Assembly (NCBI GenBank): GCA_020403245.1
Contig: JADBYA010000024.1
Span: forward strand, 1 to 64,000
Direction of reading: 5' to 3'
Length of the DNA: 64,000 nt
From: Flavobacterium sp.
Lineage (GTDB): Bacteria; Bacteroidota; Bacteroidia; Flavobacteriales; Flavobacteriaceae
Shown here: in pieces, positions 45,780-58,200 of the stretch
Layout of the letters: every line of letters starts with the position of its first letter
Numbering within the stretch: the stretch's first letter is position 1
The notes under the pieces: generated by a model
The model's input: only the letters and a program-made list of their open reading frames with translations
Told to the model about the DNA's origin: nothing
Databases searched by the model: none
Translations under genes and position numbers: made by a program

Positions 45780-48700
45780 TTATCGTATGTAAAATGTTCC
45801 TTCAATTATCATATTACCAATTCCTCCAAGATCCTGCCAATTTGTTTCGTTGTGAACGGTAAGTATGTGCTCCTCTCTACTCATCATCCCTGCAGTGTTT
45901 TCTGTAATAACTTTAAAATGATGATAGATAATATTGCCGTTTAAATCTTTGGTTAAAAGTGTGCCTGTTTCCGAATTAACTTGAGACAAAGGGAGATAAA
46001 TATCAGCATCATTGGTTTGTATTTCATGAATTTTCGCCCAGTTTCCTTGTGAAGTCATTTTATAAAGATGATACTTCGCTTTATAACATGTCTTTTGCCA
46101 ATGCAAGACAACGGTGGTCAATTCATGATTTGAATTTAAAGGTTCTGAATAATAATCAAGCTTGGGTGACTGTGGGCTATAATTCTCTACAATATTGGTA
46201 ATAATGAGTTTAGATGCCTCTGAAGGTGCATAATCAAAGACTAATTCATCTTCAACATTGGTGTATTTTATAAGTCTTGAAACTGATAATTTGTAAAATA
46301 AAGGATCTCCAAAGGGTACTTCATCCAAATCTAAAAAATCATCCGAGAATATCCATTTACTATCTTCCAACATAGATTCTGTTCCCAAGTCAATTGTCTT
46401 GATTAAATCCATTGTTCTGATAGACAGTGCATTATTTGCTTCAAAAGTTCTATAAATAGTTATCTTTCTAATTTTGTGTGCAATTGGATATGAATTAATT
46501 TGCAATTGTATGGAAGGTTTGATTCCTAACACTTTATTCTCTAAAACAGGTACAATCTTAATAATCTCCGGTGCTATGGGTGGAGCTGTATTTACCAGAG
46601 TAATAGGCCCTAAAACTTCACTATAGTCACTAGTTTTCATCTGAGTATTAATTTCTCTAACCGCATAGAAATAGCGAGCATTTGATGCTCCATCCAAACC
46701 AAAATCCGTAAACTGTGTTTCAAAATTTCCATTAGCATCCAAACGTTTTGCCATGGGTGCCATATCAAAACGTGGATCATCTGGTTTTAATAAATCACCA
46801 TTTCTGTCTCTCACTACCTGCTTTTTCGGGATGGGCTTATAATCACTAGGCTTGATATAATTATAAATGACAGGCACTTCCGTTAAAGGAATGAAACAAT
46901 TTAAAAGAATATCTTTAAGAAAATCTCGTATGGTCAGTTTTCCATTTCGTTTATCACCATTTGGTAAAATAACCTCAGGTATTACTTCAGTATACAAGTT
47001 AACAATAGGAGTGGTTAATAATGCTACCGGACTGGGTAAATTGTTATAAAATTGATTATGAGCTGCAATAAATTCATTTATGCTTGCTATAAAACTTGGA
47101 CTATCAGGCATTGGTAATCGTACATCGTCATAAAGTTTAAATAACCCATAGTCAGAAGGTGAGTTTTCATAATCATAGTCAAAACTTAATAAATTTTTCC
47201 ATCGGTCAACATAATAAAGCTCTTCACCATTTAAAAATAGTTCTTCTAAAATATATTGTACTGTATTTTGTACCGCTTGATGATTTGCATCGTAAACAAC
47301 TTCGTTATTATATATCGCAGAAAGAAACTGAACATCACTTGCTCTATTAAATTGAACAGAATGAGGCTTATGATCATATTTCGTTTTAAAAGTATAAGTC
47401 GACTTACCGAAAAAATCGGGTCGGGTTGCATACCAACCTCCCATCGGTTTTTGAGGTGTTTTGGGTTCTACTATTGCTTGTGCAAACATTATACTCGGTA
47501 CAGATAAACTGGAATGCTGATTTTCAATATTATCATGATCGTGCTCAAAAGGATAATCCGTACTTCGCAGTCCAAAAATAGTATAACGATAATCTTCTCC
47601 ATCAAGTGGCAAAGTATTTAATTCATCAAATCCCTTTTCTTGATTTTCATAGAGATACACTTTGTAACCCGGATAGTAGTTTATTACCTGACTAACTAAT
47701 TCTTGATTATCAGGCATTAACTTACCTTTATAGGTAGTCAAATAATCAGGATCAGTAGGAAAGGTTAAATCACTTATATAAAGAACTAAATTTTCATTAG
47801 TGCCAATATTTTCTGTTCGCACAACTCTAAAATTCTTTCTGGGTCCGGTTGGATCATCTATTGTGTGGATACGAACAACACCATTATAGAATTCAACAGT
47901 ATTTAAAGAATTTTGAATCAATGGATACTGGGCCATAGGTTCGTTAAAACTAACCTTATAAATTCCAAGATGCCTTTCTATATATTCCCCCTCTGAATTA
48001 ACATCATAAAATCCATCGTTGTCATCATCAACTCGCTCGTAAAATTTTTCAATTGTCGCGGTTTTATATAAACCTCTGAATTTATGAACATGGGTACGTA
48101 CATTACATGTTGCATCAGAAACTATAATTCCTTCTTCTCTATGAATTTCTGTGTGAGGAATGGCTAATGAAAATAGAGGCTCATTAGTACTTGCCCATGA
48201 ATCTAAATTCAACATATTTTCTACAACTACAAATAAAGAGTTGTTTTCTGGATCTTGCAATTCAGACAAATTAACATTTGAACTATTCTCTGTTAAAGCG
48301 TCAGTAGCGTCTCGCTTAAAAACGGTAAAAGTTGGATACCCTGTAACAGATGATATTTCAACGTGTTGCACCACAAATTCTTTCCCATCGGCTAATAACA
48401 AACTACCTACAAAATTTTGTTCCGACCCCAGTGGAAGTAATGGCTCTACTAATTCATTGTATTCACCATTAAAATCTAATCCACCGCTTACGAAGCCATA
48501 AACATCTGTATTAAAAATACACAACAAAGGATTTGTTGGATGATCAACAGGTTGAACTACTTTTCCCGAAACAGTTTGGGGCAAATGATTTCTAAAGAAA
48601 ATTTGAATTTCTTCAGCAAAAAGCTCTTTTGAATCATGTGTCTCAACATAATCTTTTATAATTTCACCATTAATTTTTTGGTGATAATCTATTAACTCTT

Positions 48701-51700
48701 GTTGGTGATTGTACTCAAATGTTAAACGAACTAATGTTTTATCTTCATTTTCATTTTCAGTGAACATCATCTGTTCTAACGAAGAAGTTAACACCAAAGG
48801 ATTTTCTTTTTGAATTAAAGTGGTAGTAATATTAGTTGGTGGTAATAACTTATTAGACGGTTTCAAAACAGTTGTAACTGGTCGAATGACTTCACTTGAT
48901 TTAGCACGACTAAACCAGTTGATTCCATAGGATGAATAAATATGAGTACCTGAAACCTTTACTTTGTGTACATAAAGAGCTTTTCCTGGCTCTGGAATAA
49001 TTATTTCTCTGGTTTCATTCGCAAAATCTTGATTTACTGTGTTATCAATATTATAATACTCCCTACTATACGATAACTCAGGTTTATCCCATTGTTCGTT
49101 AGTAGAATTACGGTATTCTAATCCCGCAAAAACAGGAATAGTTACCTCAGAAGATACAAACTCATCATTGCGATAATAAAAATTTGCGTTCAAAATTTCC
49201 TCGGGCGATTCTTCATGAAGTAAGGTATAGAATTTGGTCTTTCCATCATGTGAATAACCATCATCGGTTAATTGTAAATTTGTATCTTGTTCACTGTCAT
49301 ACTCCTGTTCAATTTCTTCTGCATTATAATTGTAAAAAATTCCATCTACTGGTTCTTTTAAATCTATTGCAATAGGTAATCGTTGATCGGTTAGCTTCGT
49401 TGGTAATGAACAATATAAATGCTGTACCTCTCTTGCCCCTAATCCATCATTCAAATTGCCATAAGTTACATACTCGGCCAAATACAAATATTCTCCATCA
49501 AAAATTGATTCATTCAAATCCAATACTCCCAATCCTAGCATTCGGGCAATATGATAGTCCAACCCTCCCATTTGTAGCAAATGCAAATTGGACAACTCAA
49601 AACCATTTTCATTTTCTTCTTCATCCCCTGTTAAAAGTGGATCAAAGTCTTCATTCTCTAACATACAGGCTTGAATAGCAGAGGAATCATGTAAACTTAC
49701 TATTTCTATGGCATCCGGATTGTCAAAGTCATTACTCATATCAATGTATTTTTCAACAACAGATTTTATCCGGTTTTCCTCTTCCATAATTGGTCCTGCC
49801 CATTTATCCTTATAATTATCCACATTCACATAGGCATCATCATTATAACGTAACCAGGTAGCTAGACAATTTTGTACAGGCTCTAATCTTGAATAAGCAA
49901 CATTTGTCTCTTTTGTAAGGGCAAATTTTCCTAGAAAACTCCAACGATTGTTTTTTTGTGCATCTAAAATAAAATCAGAATAAAACTCAAATTCCAACCG
50001 CTCAATAAATGAATTTTCAGAAATAAAACGAATGGTTCTGATATTTTCACTAATTAGCTTGGTTTCATTAACCTCACTAATCGGATAACGTTTTCGCAAA
50101 GAAGCTCCTTTGGGTGCAGAAATTTTATTCTCCTCAACTGACAAAAGTTCTATTCTAACTGAATTTGTACTGTTAGTAATTTGAAAAAATGGCGATACAG
50201 CAAAGCTCAATTCTGTTCTATTTTCAACTTCAATTAAAGAATTTCCATAGCTTTTGATAAAGAGAACTGAATCCGTAGCTGGATCTATATTAGCTCTTAC
50301 TTGATTATATTTAACCAAGTTTTTAAAACTAACATAAAATACTTTCCCATTAATACTATAAATCCAGACTTTTGAAAATGGACTATCTTCAATCAAACTT
50401 GGTGCAGTAGCAAAGTCTAGAATTATCTTTTTTTCTGTGTACTTAGCTCGATATATTTTGACAAAATCATCTGGTTTGTTAAAGTTAAAATTAGTAGTAG
50501 CATAATTTGCTTTTGGCAAATGCTTAGACAAGGCTCCTTTTAATGCCCATCGTAAGTGAATTCCTTTTGTACTATCAACTCCTGTTGAACCGGCCGATTG
50601 TAAGTACAAATGCCCGGATTGTATGGAGGAATTATCTTTAACTTGTAGTGTGTTTTCACAATTACAATTACCTAATACAGTTAAATAATTTAATATATAT
50701 TGAACAGCATCCCATGAAATCACATAATTTTCAAAAGTTGGTTTGTCTTTAAATTCTTGAATAGTTTGAAATTGATTGACAAAATGAAAGGAATATAATT
50801 CATATTGAGGAAAAAGTTTGTGAAAATCATATATTAAAGTCAAAACATGATTAAAACATTTAACAAAATCTATAAAATTTGTGTTATTATCAGCATCTTG
50901 AGGTTTGATCAAACATTTGGTGTTCTCATCCAAAATATTTTGATATAATTCACAAATGACTAAATCTTTTTCACAAGTATTTTCAAACGAACAAACTGAT
51001 TCTTTTACTGAAATAATATTTTTAATTATCGGAGAAGATACATTTGAATTAATAATGGAAGAATTTAGTAAAGCTACACTAATATCTGAATATTCAAAAT
51101 TTAGATATTTGTCAACAATACTGAGTAAATCTTCATCAAATGTACGGCAACTATTAAGGTCTAAATCTAAATTGCCTATTGGTGCGTTTATAGATGGATA
51201 TTTGGTCCTACCACCATCTACAATAACAACTCTCTCGGGTGTAACATCACACAATATTCCATTTGCAGGATGTAATTCAAAATGATCATATCGCTTATTC
51301 CACACTAAGTTGTAATCAAAGTCTAGCTTAGTTATAAAAGATTCTACCCTTCCATAGCTCTCAAGATATAAATGATTATTATTATATTTGAGATTATTAA
51401 AATTATAAGAATTACCAACTATGAATTTAGAACTTAAGTTTAGAATTGAAGGAGTATCAAACTTTACTTTTACTAAAAAATTGGAATGATTCACACCCCC
51501 ATCAGTCCTAATGTAGGCATAATTATCTTGATAAATTACATCCAAAATAGAATATGGTCCATCATTTTGGTATTGTGAGACGAGTTGATTAAGCTGCAAA
51601 TCTAACTCAATAATAAAACCATGAATACTATAATCAGAGTATTGTAAATTTCCGTATAAACCTAACTTATCTTCATTTGATACAATGCTTGAAAAATAAA

Positions 51701-52202
51701 AAGATTGTTGACTAAAATGAATTCGCTTCTGAACTAGAATAGTACCAGAGTGATCGAATTTAAATACCACAACATCCTGATCAATTGAATCTTCAATTTG
51801 TAAGGCAAGAAAATAATTTTCATTACCTACTTTAACTAAATTTGATGTACTTAACTCGTTGTATAACCTAAACTTCTGATTTAATGATTTAGTCCAAATT
51901 ACATCTCCATTAGGGTTGATTCTAGACAATATAACTCTATTTGAATCTTGGCTATCTACTCCTAATAAAAGTATATCAAAGTTTGAACACTCAACTATTT
52001 TTGAAAATTCAATTTCTTTACCGGCGTAATGATAACGCTTTTCCCAAATAACATTTCCATCAAGATCTAATTTAGTGATTAAACTTGTATGCGTTTCATC
52101 AGCTTCTACCAAACAACCTATAGCATAAATTGCATCGTTCACACACAATGAATTCAAATAATAATTGTTATCGGATTTATTATATTTATTTAAAAATGAC
52201 AT
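45780..52202 (-). CDS. giant protein (2140 aa) with N-terminal beta-propeller and FN3-like domains, unknown
   Basis: A 2140-aa protein with no signal peptide. Residues about 1-370 contain propeller blades with the motif (L/N)DGNVIWEKRY or NPNGDVIWTK, like delta-60/WD-type repeats. Residues about 400-516 form a helical domain bounded by cysteines (NTCEKDLVICELYQN, then LTVLGNCNCENT). A beta segment with STKGIHLRWALKGALSKHLP (about 540-560) follows. Many beta domains make up the rest, the last (about 1900-2070) FN3-like, ending EGTFYIR. The first about 515 residues match a module in the 2570-aa neighbour. I recognise no catalytic site; a structural or adhesive role is more likely. It starts 10 bp after the 2570-aa gene. 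Confidence 0.8.
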   Translation of the reverse strand: MSFLNKYNKSDNNYYLNSLCVNDAIYAIGCLVEADETHTSLITKLDLDGNVIWEKRYHYAGKEIEFSKIVECSNFDILLLGVDSQDSNRVILSRINPNGDVIWTKSLNQKFRLYNELSTSNLVKVGNENYFLALQIEDSIDQDVVVFKFDHSGTILVQKRIHFSQQSFYFSSIVSNEDKLGLYGNLQYSDYSIHGFIIELDLQLNQLVSQYQNDGPYSILDVIYQDNYAYIRTDGGVNHSNFLVKVKFDTPSILNLSSKFIVGNSYNFNNLKYNNNHLYLESYGRVESFITKLDFDYNLVWNKRYDHFELHPANGILCDVTPERVVIVDGGRTKYPSINAPIGNLDLDLNSCRTFDEDLLSIVDKYLNFEYSDISVALLNSSIINSNVSSPIIKNIISVKESVCSFENTCEKDLVICELYQNILDENTKCLIKPQDADNNTNFIDFVKCFNHVLTLIYDFHKLFPQYELYSFHFVNQFQTIQEFKDKPTFENYVISWDAVQYILNYLTVLGNCNCENTLQVKDNSSIQSGHLYLQSAGSTGVDSTKGIHLRWALKGALSKHLPKANYATTNFNFNKPDDFVKIYRAKYTEKKIILDFATAPSLIEDSPFSKVWIYSINGKVFYVSFKNLVKYNQVRANIDPATDSVLFIKSYGNSLIEVENRTELSFAVSPFFQITNSTNSVRIELLSVEENKISAPKGASLRKRYPISEVNETKLISENIRTIRFISENSFIERLEFEFYSDFILDAQKNNRWSFLGKFALTKETNVAYSRLEPVQNCLATWLRYNDDAYVNVDNYKDKWAGPIMEEENRIKSVVEKYIDMSNDFDNPDAIEIVSLHDSSAIQACMLENEDFDPLLTGDEEENENGFELSNLHLLQMGGLDYHIARMLGLGVLDLNESIFDGEYLYLAEYVTYGNLNDGLGAREVQHLYCSLPTKLTDQRLPIAIDLKEPVDGIFYNYNAEEIEQEYDSEQDTNLQLTDDGYSHDGKTKFYTLLHEESPEEILNANFYYRNDEFVSSEVTIPVFAGLEYRNSTNEQWDKPELSYSREYYNIDNTVNQDFANETREIIIPEPGKALYVHKVKVSGTHIYSSYGINWFSRAKSSEVIRPVTTVLKPSNKLLPPTNITTTLIQKENPLVLTSSLEQMMFTENENEDKTLVRLTFEYNHQQELIDYHQKINGEIIKDYVETHDSKELFAEEIQIFFRNHLPQTVSGKVVQPVDHPTNPLLCIFNTDVYGFVSGGLDFNGEYNELVEPLLPLGSEQNFVGSLLLADGKEFVVQHVEISSVTGYPTFTVFKRDATDALTENSSNVNLSELQDPENNSLFVVVENMLNLDSWASTNEPLFSLAIPHTEIHREEGIIVSDATCNVRTHVHKFRGLYKTATIEKFYERVDDDNDGFYDVNSEGEYIERHLGIYKVSFNEPMAQYPLIQNSLNTVEFYNGVVRIHTIDDPTGPRKNFRVVRTENIGTNENLVLYISDLTFPTDPDYLTTYKGKLMPDNQELVSQVINYYPGYKVYLYENQEKGFDELNTLPLDGEDYRYTIFGLRSTDYPFEHDHDNIENQHSSLSVPSIMFAQAIVEPKTPQKPMGGWYATRPDFFGKSTYTFKTKYDHKPHSVQFNRASDVQFLSAIYNNEVVYDANHQAVQNTVQYILEELFLNGEELYYVDRWKNLLSFDYDYENSPSDYGLFKLYDDVRLPMPDSPSFIASINEFIAAHNQFYNNLPSPVALLTTPIVNLYTEVIPEVILPNGDKRNGKLTIRDFLKDILLNCFIPLTEVPVIYNYIKPSDYKPIPKKQVVRDRNGDLLKPDDPRFDMAPMAKRLDANGNFETQFTDFGLDGASNARYFYAVREINTQMKTSDYSEVLGPITLVNTAPPIAPEIIKIVPVLENKVLGIKPSIQLQINSYPIAHKIRKITIYRTFEANNALSIRTMDLIKTIDLGTESMLEDSKWIFSDDFLDLDEVPFGDPLFYKLSVSRLIKYTNVEDELVFDYAPSEASKLIITNIVENYSPQSPKLDYYSEPLNSNHELTTVVLHWQKTCYKAKYHLYKMTSQGNWAKIHEIQTNDADIYLPLSQVNSETGTLLTKDLNGNIIYHHFKVITENTAGMMSREEHILTVHNETNWQDLGGIGNMIIEGTFYIR

Positions 52203-52212
52203 ACTCTTTTTT

Positions 52213-55200
52213 TTAAAATAATGTTATTGATAGAGAAATTGTGTATTTCGGTTCTTGTGGATCAGGCTCATTAGGAACAACATACGAAGTACCATTCCAA
52301 ATTTTATACTTAAATCTGAGATCAATATTCTCATTAATAGATTTCTGCTCGTTCATAATGATTGCCTGAGAGTAGTCTTTTGAAAATAAAACTTCATAAT
52401 CTCCATTAATTGTACCATTTGTAAAAACCTCAATGGTATTTTTAACATCCGCTAAAGGCATTCTTGGGTTGTTAAATGGTTCAGGATTTTTAACCAATAA
52501 GGCAATAATGGTATCATCAAGCGTATTTCTGATTACATTAATTTCGGTTGAAATAGCCTCATTAACAGGCTTAAAACCTAAAATACCCTCTATAACTTTA
52601 TCAAAAGAATGCTGATAATTATTTTCAAGATTATCTAAAATTTCACTGTCAAAACCAACAATTGGTTGATTTTTTACAGTCGCAAGAACAGCATTTACTT
52701 GATCAGTTGAGAACTCTCCTAATAAATCAAATTTTGATTCTTTTTCAATAGGATTTCCATCAAAAGTAGCATTTAAATAGTAGCTATTAATTTGATTTTT
52801 AAAACTTTCATAACGTGAGGTTTTAAAAACGAAACGATGTACTTCTTTAGTTTGGTACCTGTTAAATTCAGACACCCCATTTTCATGCTCTTTAAACAAA
52901 TTATTTACAATAGCTGTATAAAGCTTGTTAGGTTTAAGATGTTTTGGAGTAACAAGCAAATATTCAGAGGCGGGTACTAAAATCTCAGCGTTAATAACAC
53001 AATTTTGAGCATTTAAGAGATTGGAATATTGACTTAGCACAAAAGGTACTTGAGGGTTATCATCTGAATTCCACTCTTGAACGGTTTGTGGAATATTTAC
53101 ATGAACAACATCATTTTCATCATAATCCAAATAAGGTGGATTCTCTATGGATATATCTTCTACCGGATCTTTGATGACTATTTTTAATCTACCATCCAAC
53201 GCTTGTTTTCCATTATACACTTCCCAATTGTTAAAAAAATGGGTAGCATACGATTTATTAAAAAACATATAAATTTGAGTAGTTTCATCATTGTAGAACA
53301 ATGGTTTAGCACTCAATAAATTACCATCAGCATTCGGATAAGATCGATTGTAGTCGATATATTGTTTTAAACTTGTTAAAGGATATTTGTCAGGATAAGG
53401 AGTTAAAGGGTTATTAGGATCCTGAGGAACAATTGTACCGTTAGGTTCGCGTATTATTCCATTGGCATCTTCCAATATATTTCCATTAGGTAATAAAAGA
53501 TCACCATAAGTTGCCTTTTCATGATTATGGAAAAAACCAACTGGACCAGCTGTGGTAAATCCATAAACATAAGAAAATGGTAAAGTTGACTGATTATTAT
53601 CAACAGTGTCTTTTAAAACAAAATGAACAACATAATTGGTGTTTGGCCTCCACACAGGCTGTATGAACTTTGTTATCCCATCAATAGTTGCTTGAGTGTC
53701 TAAAGCAATTGCTTCCTGACTTGGAATATTCAAATTATATTCATAATCTTCTAAAGTCATCCAACAAACCTCATGAATCAAAGTAAATTTCTTAGGATCA
53801 CAAGCACAGCTACAGTTGCCCAACTCATCTAAAAATTCTAATAAATCTTCAATAGCTTGATAAACTACATCATAATCTGATTGGTTAACTTGAATTGGAT
53901 CAATAGTAGCAAAACCATAAATAATATCATAATAATTTTTTACCTCTACAACCTGCATAAGTTCAGTTTGAGCTTTTAAAATCTGAACTATTTCTTCTGC
54001 ATATGAAAGGTAATAAGAAAAATCACTGGAGGGTTGATTAACAAAATAACTTAAATAAATCAATTTAATCTGTTCATAAACTGTACAAATTCGCTCATCT
54101 AGATCTCCACATCCACTAGATTCTTTCTTACAAATTTCAATAACTTGTGAATTCAAATTTGCAAAAGAGGAACGATCTGTTTTTAGCGGAAAATTAATTT
54201 CATTTAACTTTAAGTCATTTTTTTTGATGATAAAATTCTTTTCAAAAACAGCATAATCCAATGACCTTGTTTTACATGTGCGGAGTTCTTTATCAGTATA
54301 GACAACTAAAGACTCAGTAATTTTATCAAAAGTGTTGAGCGTTATTTTTTGTGTTAACTCATTGTACCTAAAACTTTTTATTCCGTTTGTAGCATCTTTA
54401 AAATAAATTTCTTTACACCAAATAATTTGTAAATGATAGTCTAAGTTGTAAATAACACCATTCTTATCATTATAAATCAAAACATAACATCCCGTAGAAT
54501 TCAATTGTAATTGTGCGAAATGTTCTTCGGTTTTAGAAAAACCTAAGTACTTTGTTTCACCATCGCCTGTTACATTGCTAACAAAAACCGATTTATTTTC
54601 AATATCATAGCCTGTTACAAAATAACTACTATTATTAGCTTCTTTACTATCATAAAACAGAGTAGGTATATCCGTTACACAAAATGAATTTAATATCTTG
54701 AAATCATGATTCATTTTTATCGAAACACCTCTTTGTTCTCCATTAAACAAATAGTTACCGGCTAAAACATTTCCTTCACTAATTGAAGTAGTTGAATTTA
54801 TAATAAGTTGCTTAAATTGATCATCAAATTGACCACTTTTTAGGATATTACCTAGATTATTAAACTTTAAAACAATAGTATTTACATGATCTACTATTTT
54901 TTTGCCCTCAGATACAGTAACAGTAAAATCTGAATTTAATTTAGACTCCTCAATCAAAAGTTTTGCAACATCACTCTTCCAATCTATTATTCTCAACCAC
55001 ACTTCATCACCTGTTTTTGAGTCGATACTAAGTAAATAATGATTTAACCTGGAAGTGATATAAACTACGTACTGAAAAAATTCAGCTGATTCAGTTTTTA
55101 GTTGAATAATTGATTTTACTTCTATCGGCTCTTTCTCCGAGGGAATTGTATATATTTTTTCCCAAACAATGGAACCGTTTGGTTTGAGTTTACTAATCAA

Positions 55201-58200
55201 AGCTTTACCTTTAGTTTTTCCAACGCTGTAAATAAATGATAGTTGACCCTCTTTGAATTCACGGGAATAGTTATAATTTAATGAATCCTCTTTGGTATAG
55301 CGATTAACAAATCCAACAGTTTGTAATCCAGCACCATTACATAAAAGAGAATGTAATTCTTCCTCTAAGATTTCAGTATCAACAATTTCACCGTCAATTA
55401 ATTCAAGATTAATTAAATTATTATTGTGTGTAATCGCTTCAATTTGTTCAGTTAATAATGAAATCTGTTGAGAAATTGAACCATCAAAAAGCGGCTCAAT
55501 AATTATTCGTGTGACTGCATTCCACTCAGGATGATCATATTCTATTCGTTCATTCAACGAGACCAAATCAACAATTACTTCAAAAGGTTGATTAGGATTT
55601 AAAGCATTCGGGTCAGGATGTCCATATGTTACATTAAACGATAAATCGGTTAAATCATTGACTATCGTAGCATAATATTTAACTTTTACCCCAGCATTAA
55701 AATTAGATACTTTTAACCCAACTTGAACCGAAGGAGCAGGTAGCATAATTTGCATTCTATTATAATCATCAAAGGCCAATGACTTACTAAATCCAAAAGA
55801 ATTTTCGATATCGCTAATATGAGCATAATCAGAAAAATTAAAATCCAATAACAAAAATGCTACTCCATTAGAATACATCTGATGATTAGGATTACTACAA
55901 AAATACTTTCTATTCAAGGGTTTGGTTAAAAAATTAGCACATTGATGTTCTATTTGCTCCCCTTCACAAAACAAGGTAGAAGCAGTTAAACCATATTGTT
56001 CCGGTATATACCATCCCGGCTGTCCTTGTTCTGTAAATGAAAAAGGTGTTGTGGCCAATAACCTAACCGTATTATACTGTCCATCGGTCTTTTGAAATTG
56101 ACCGATTTTTAAATTATTCAACATTTGGTTATAAGACGGATCAGATGGGTCATCTGGATACAACGCTTTGTAAGGATGGTATTCTTTCCAACTTCCCGGA
56201 TTAGTACTATCATCCCAAGATTTAATGGAGATGCTTTCTATGGAATATTGGTGTTTAACTTGCCTTAATTCTCTTCCTTTTACTATTTTATCAGGGGGTA
56301 CTAAATCAGTATACCGTTGAGCCGGATTTGTATAGCCTCCAATTTTATTGGTAATACCTCCCGGCAATAATCCTTTTTCGGTCTTAATGTCAATATAAGT
56401 ATCTAAGGGTATTATCTTATTTTTTATTGAATCGGGTAAATTAGAAGGAACATTACTTCCCAAATAAGCCAATTCAAATGTTTCGCTAGAAAGCATGTTA
56501 ACACCTTTAACGAGTTCTTTTACAATTTCATTAGTAAAATTAGTGTCACTAATCAACGGATTAACTCTTGTTCGATCTACTGTTTTGTTAATATCCCAGA
56601 AAACCTCCAAATAGCCACTAAAACTAAACTTAAATACCCATAAAATGCGTATTCGTACTTTATAATAAAACTTACCATAAATTAAGAATGGTTTTGGTGA
56701 TTCTACACCAAACATAATGTCCACAGCTAAGTATAAACTAATGAACTTGATGTCTATATCGGCTCCAACTCCGGCTTGCAAATAAGCACCAAACTGAGGT
56801 CGTTCAAAACTAACTTTTCCTCCTACTTCAATATAAGCCCAAGCACTTACTTTAATGATACCATATTTCCTATTAAAAGCAAAATCTCCCCTACTACCGG
56901 CCTCAATTCCTTTTGCCGATAACATCACAAAACTTTTTAGGTTTATCAATGTTAAAATTTCGGCTGTAATAGGATTTGTCTTTGTACCAATATTCACATA
57001 CCAAGGGCGTTGATTTTTAAAGAAGAAACCGGCTTGAATGTCAGCGTAAAGTTTTAAAATAAAGCCATTGCTGGTGGGAAGTTTAAAATCGGCACCAAAG
57101 CCAAACTCTAATGAGTCATCTCCCATAGCAACAAAGGCAAAAAACGGTGGATCACCGGTATCTTCTAATCCCAATCGTGCTGAAATAATGGCAGCCCTTC
57201 CGTCAATCATAAATAAGGATGGAATAGAAAGCAACACCATCGCTTTAATATTAAGCACGGTTCCATTATCAAAAGATGTTCCTAACGAAGCTCCCGCTCC
57301 AATCGAAAAGGGTTTAGTACTTACCTTGGTTTTATCAGGTCCGTTAAATTTGGTAATATGAATACCTCTTGGGGGTGCCTTGTAATAATCATACCAAGTA
57401 TCTACACCGGATATTAATCCCGCAGCTTCTTTCTCAGCAACATATCGATAGCCTAAAAGTCCTCTAAATCCATAAATAGCAAACGTTCCCAAAGGAATAG
57501 GTGCAGGAAATTCAATCTCAGCATCTATGATGAATGCCGGATATTTGGGCATAAGTTTCATATCTGCCTTTCCAGCTATTTTAGCTTTAGGAAGTTGTAT
57601 TTTAATTCCTCCGGCATATTCTTTAGAAACTCCCGGCTCAGGAATGGATAACCATCCATTGATTATTGCTGCTGGTGAGCTGGAAGGTATCGTTAAATCA
57701 AGATAGAGGGTCTGAATATGCAAATAAGATTTCGGTTTGTTCGGTAAATCATCAACACAATAATAAAACTTAACGCCATCTCCTCTAATTTCAACTCCTA
57801 GTGGATCAACACTAACTCCTCCATCAAAACCAAAATAGTTAAATTTCCGCATATCGCCGTTCACCTCTTTTTGATGTGATCCATAATGAATGGCAGAAAC
57901 CGTAATTTCTACGGGGCCAAGTTTTAAAACAATGGGTTTAATTAAATTGATGGATCCACCAACCAATTCAATTGAACCATCGCTGTAAATGCGTAAACGT
58001 TCAATTTCAACAGGACCTAATCCCATAGTGTCTTTTAAGAAACCTTCAAATTGAAGTGTTCCCGCTGTACCAATGTAAAAATCTTCTCCTTCCTTACCTA
58101 ATTCTAAACTCTTGATGTTATAAGTAAAAACATCTTTCAAAACGATAGGAAAAGGTGGTTGGGCTGAGGCGGTTAAATTGAAATCACCATTATCACTTAA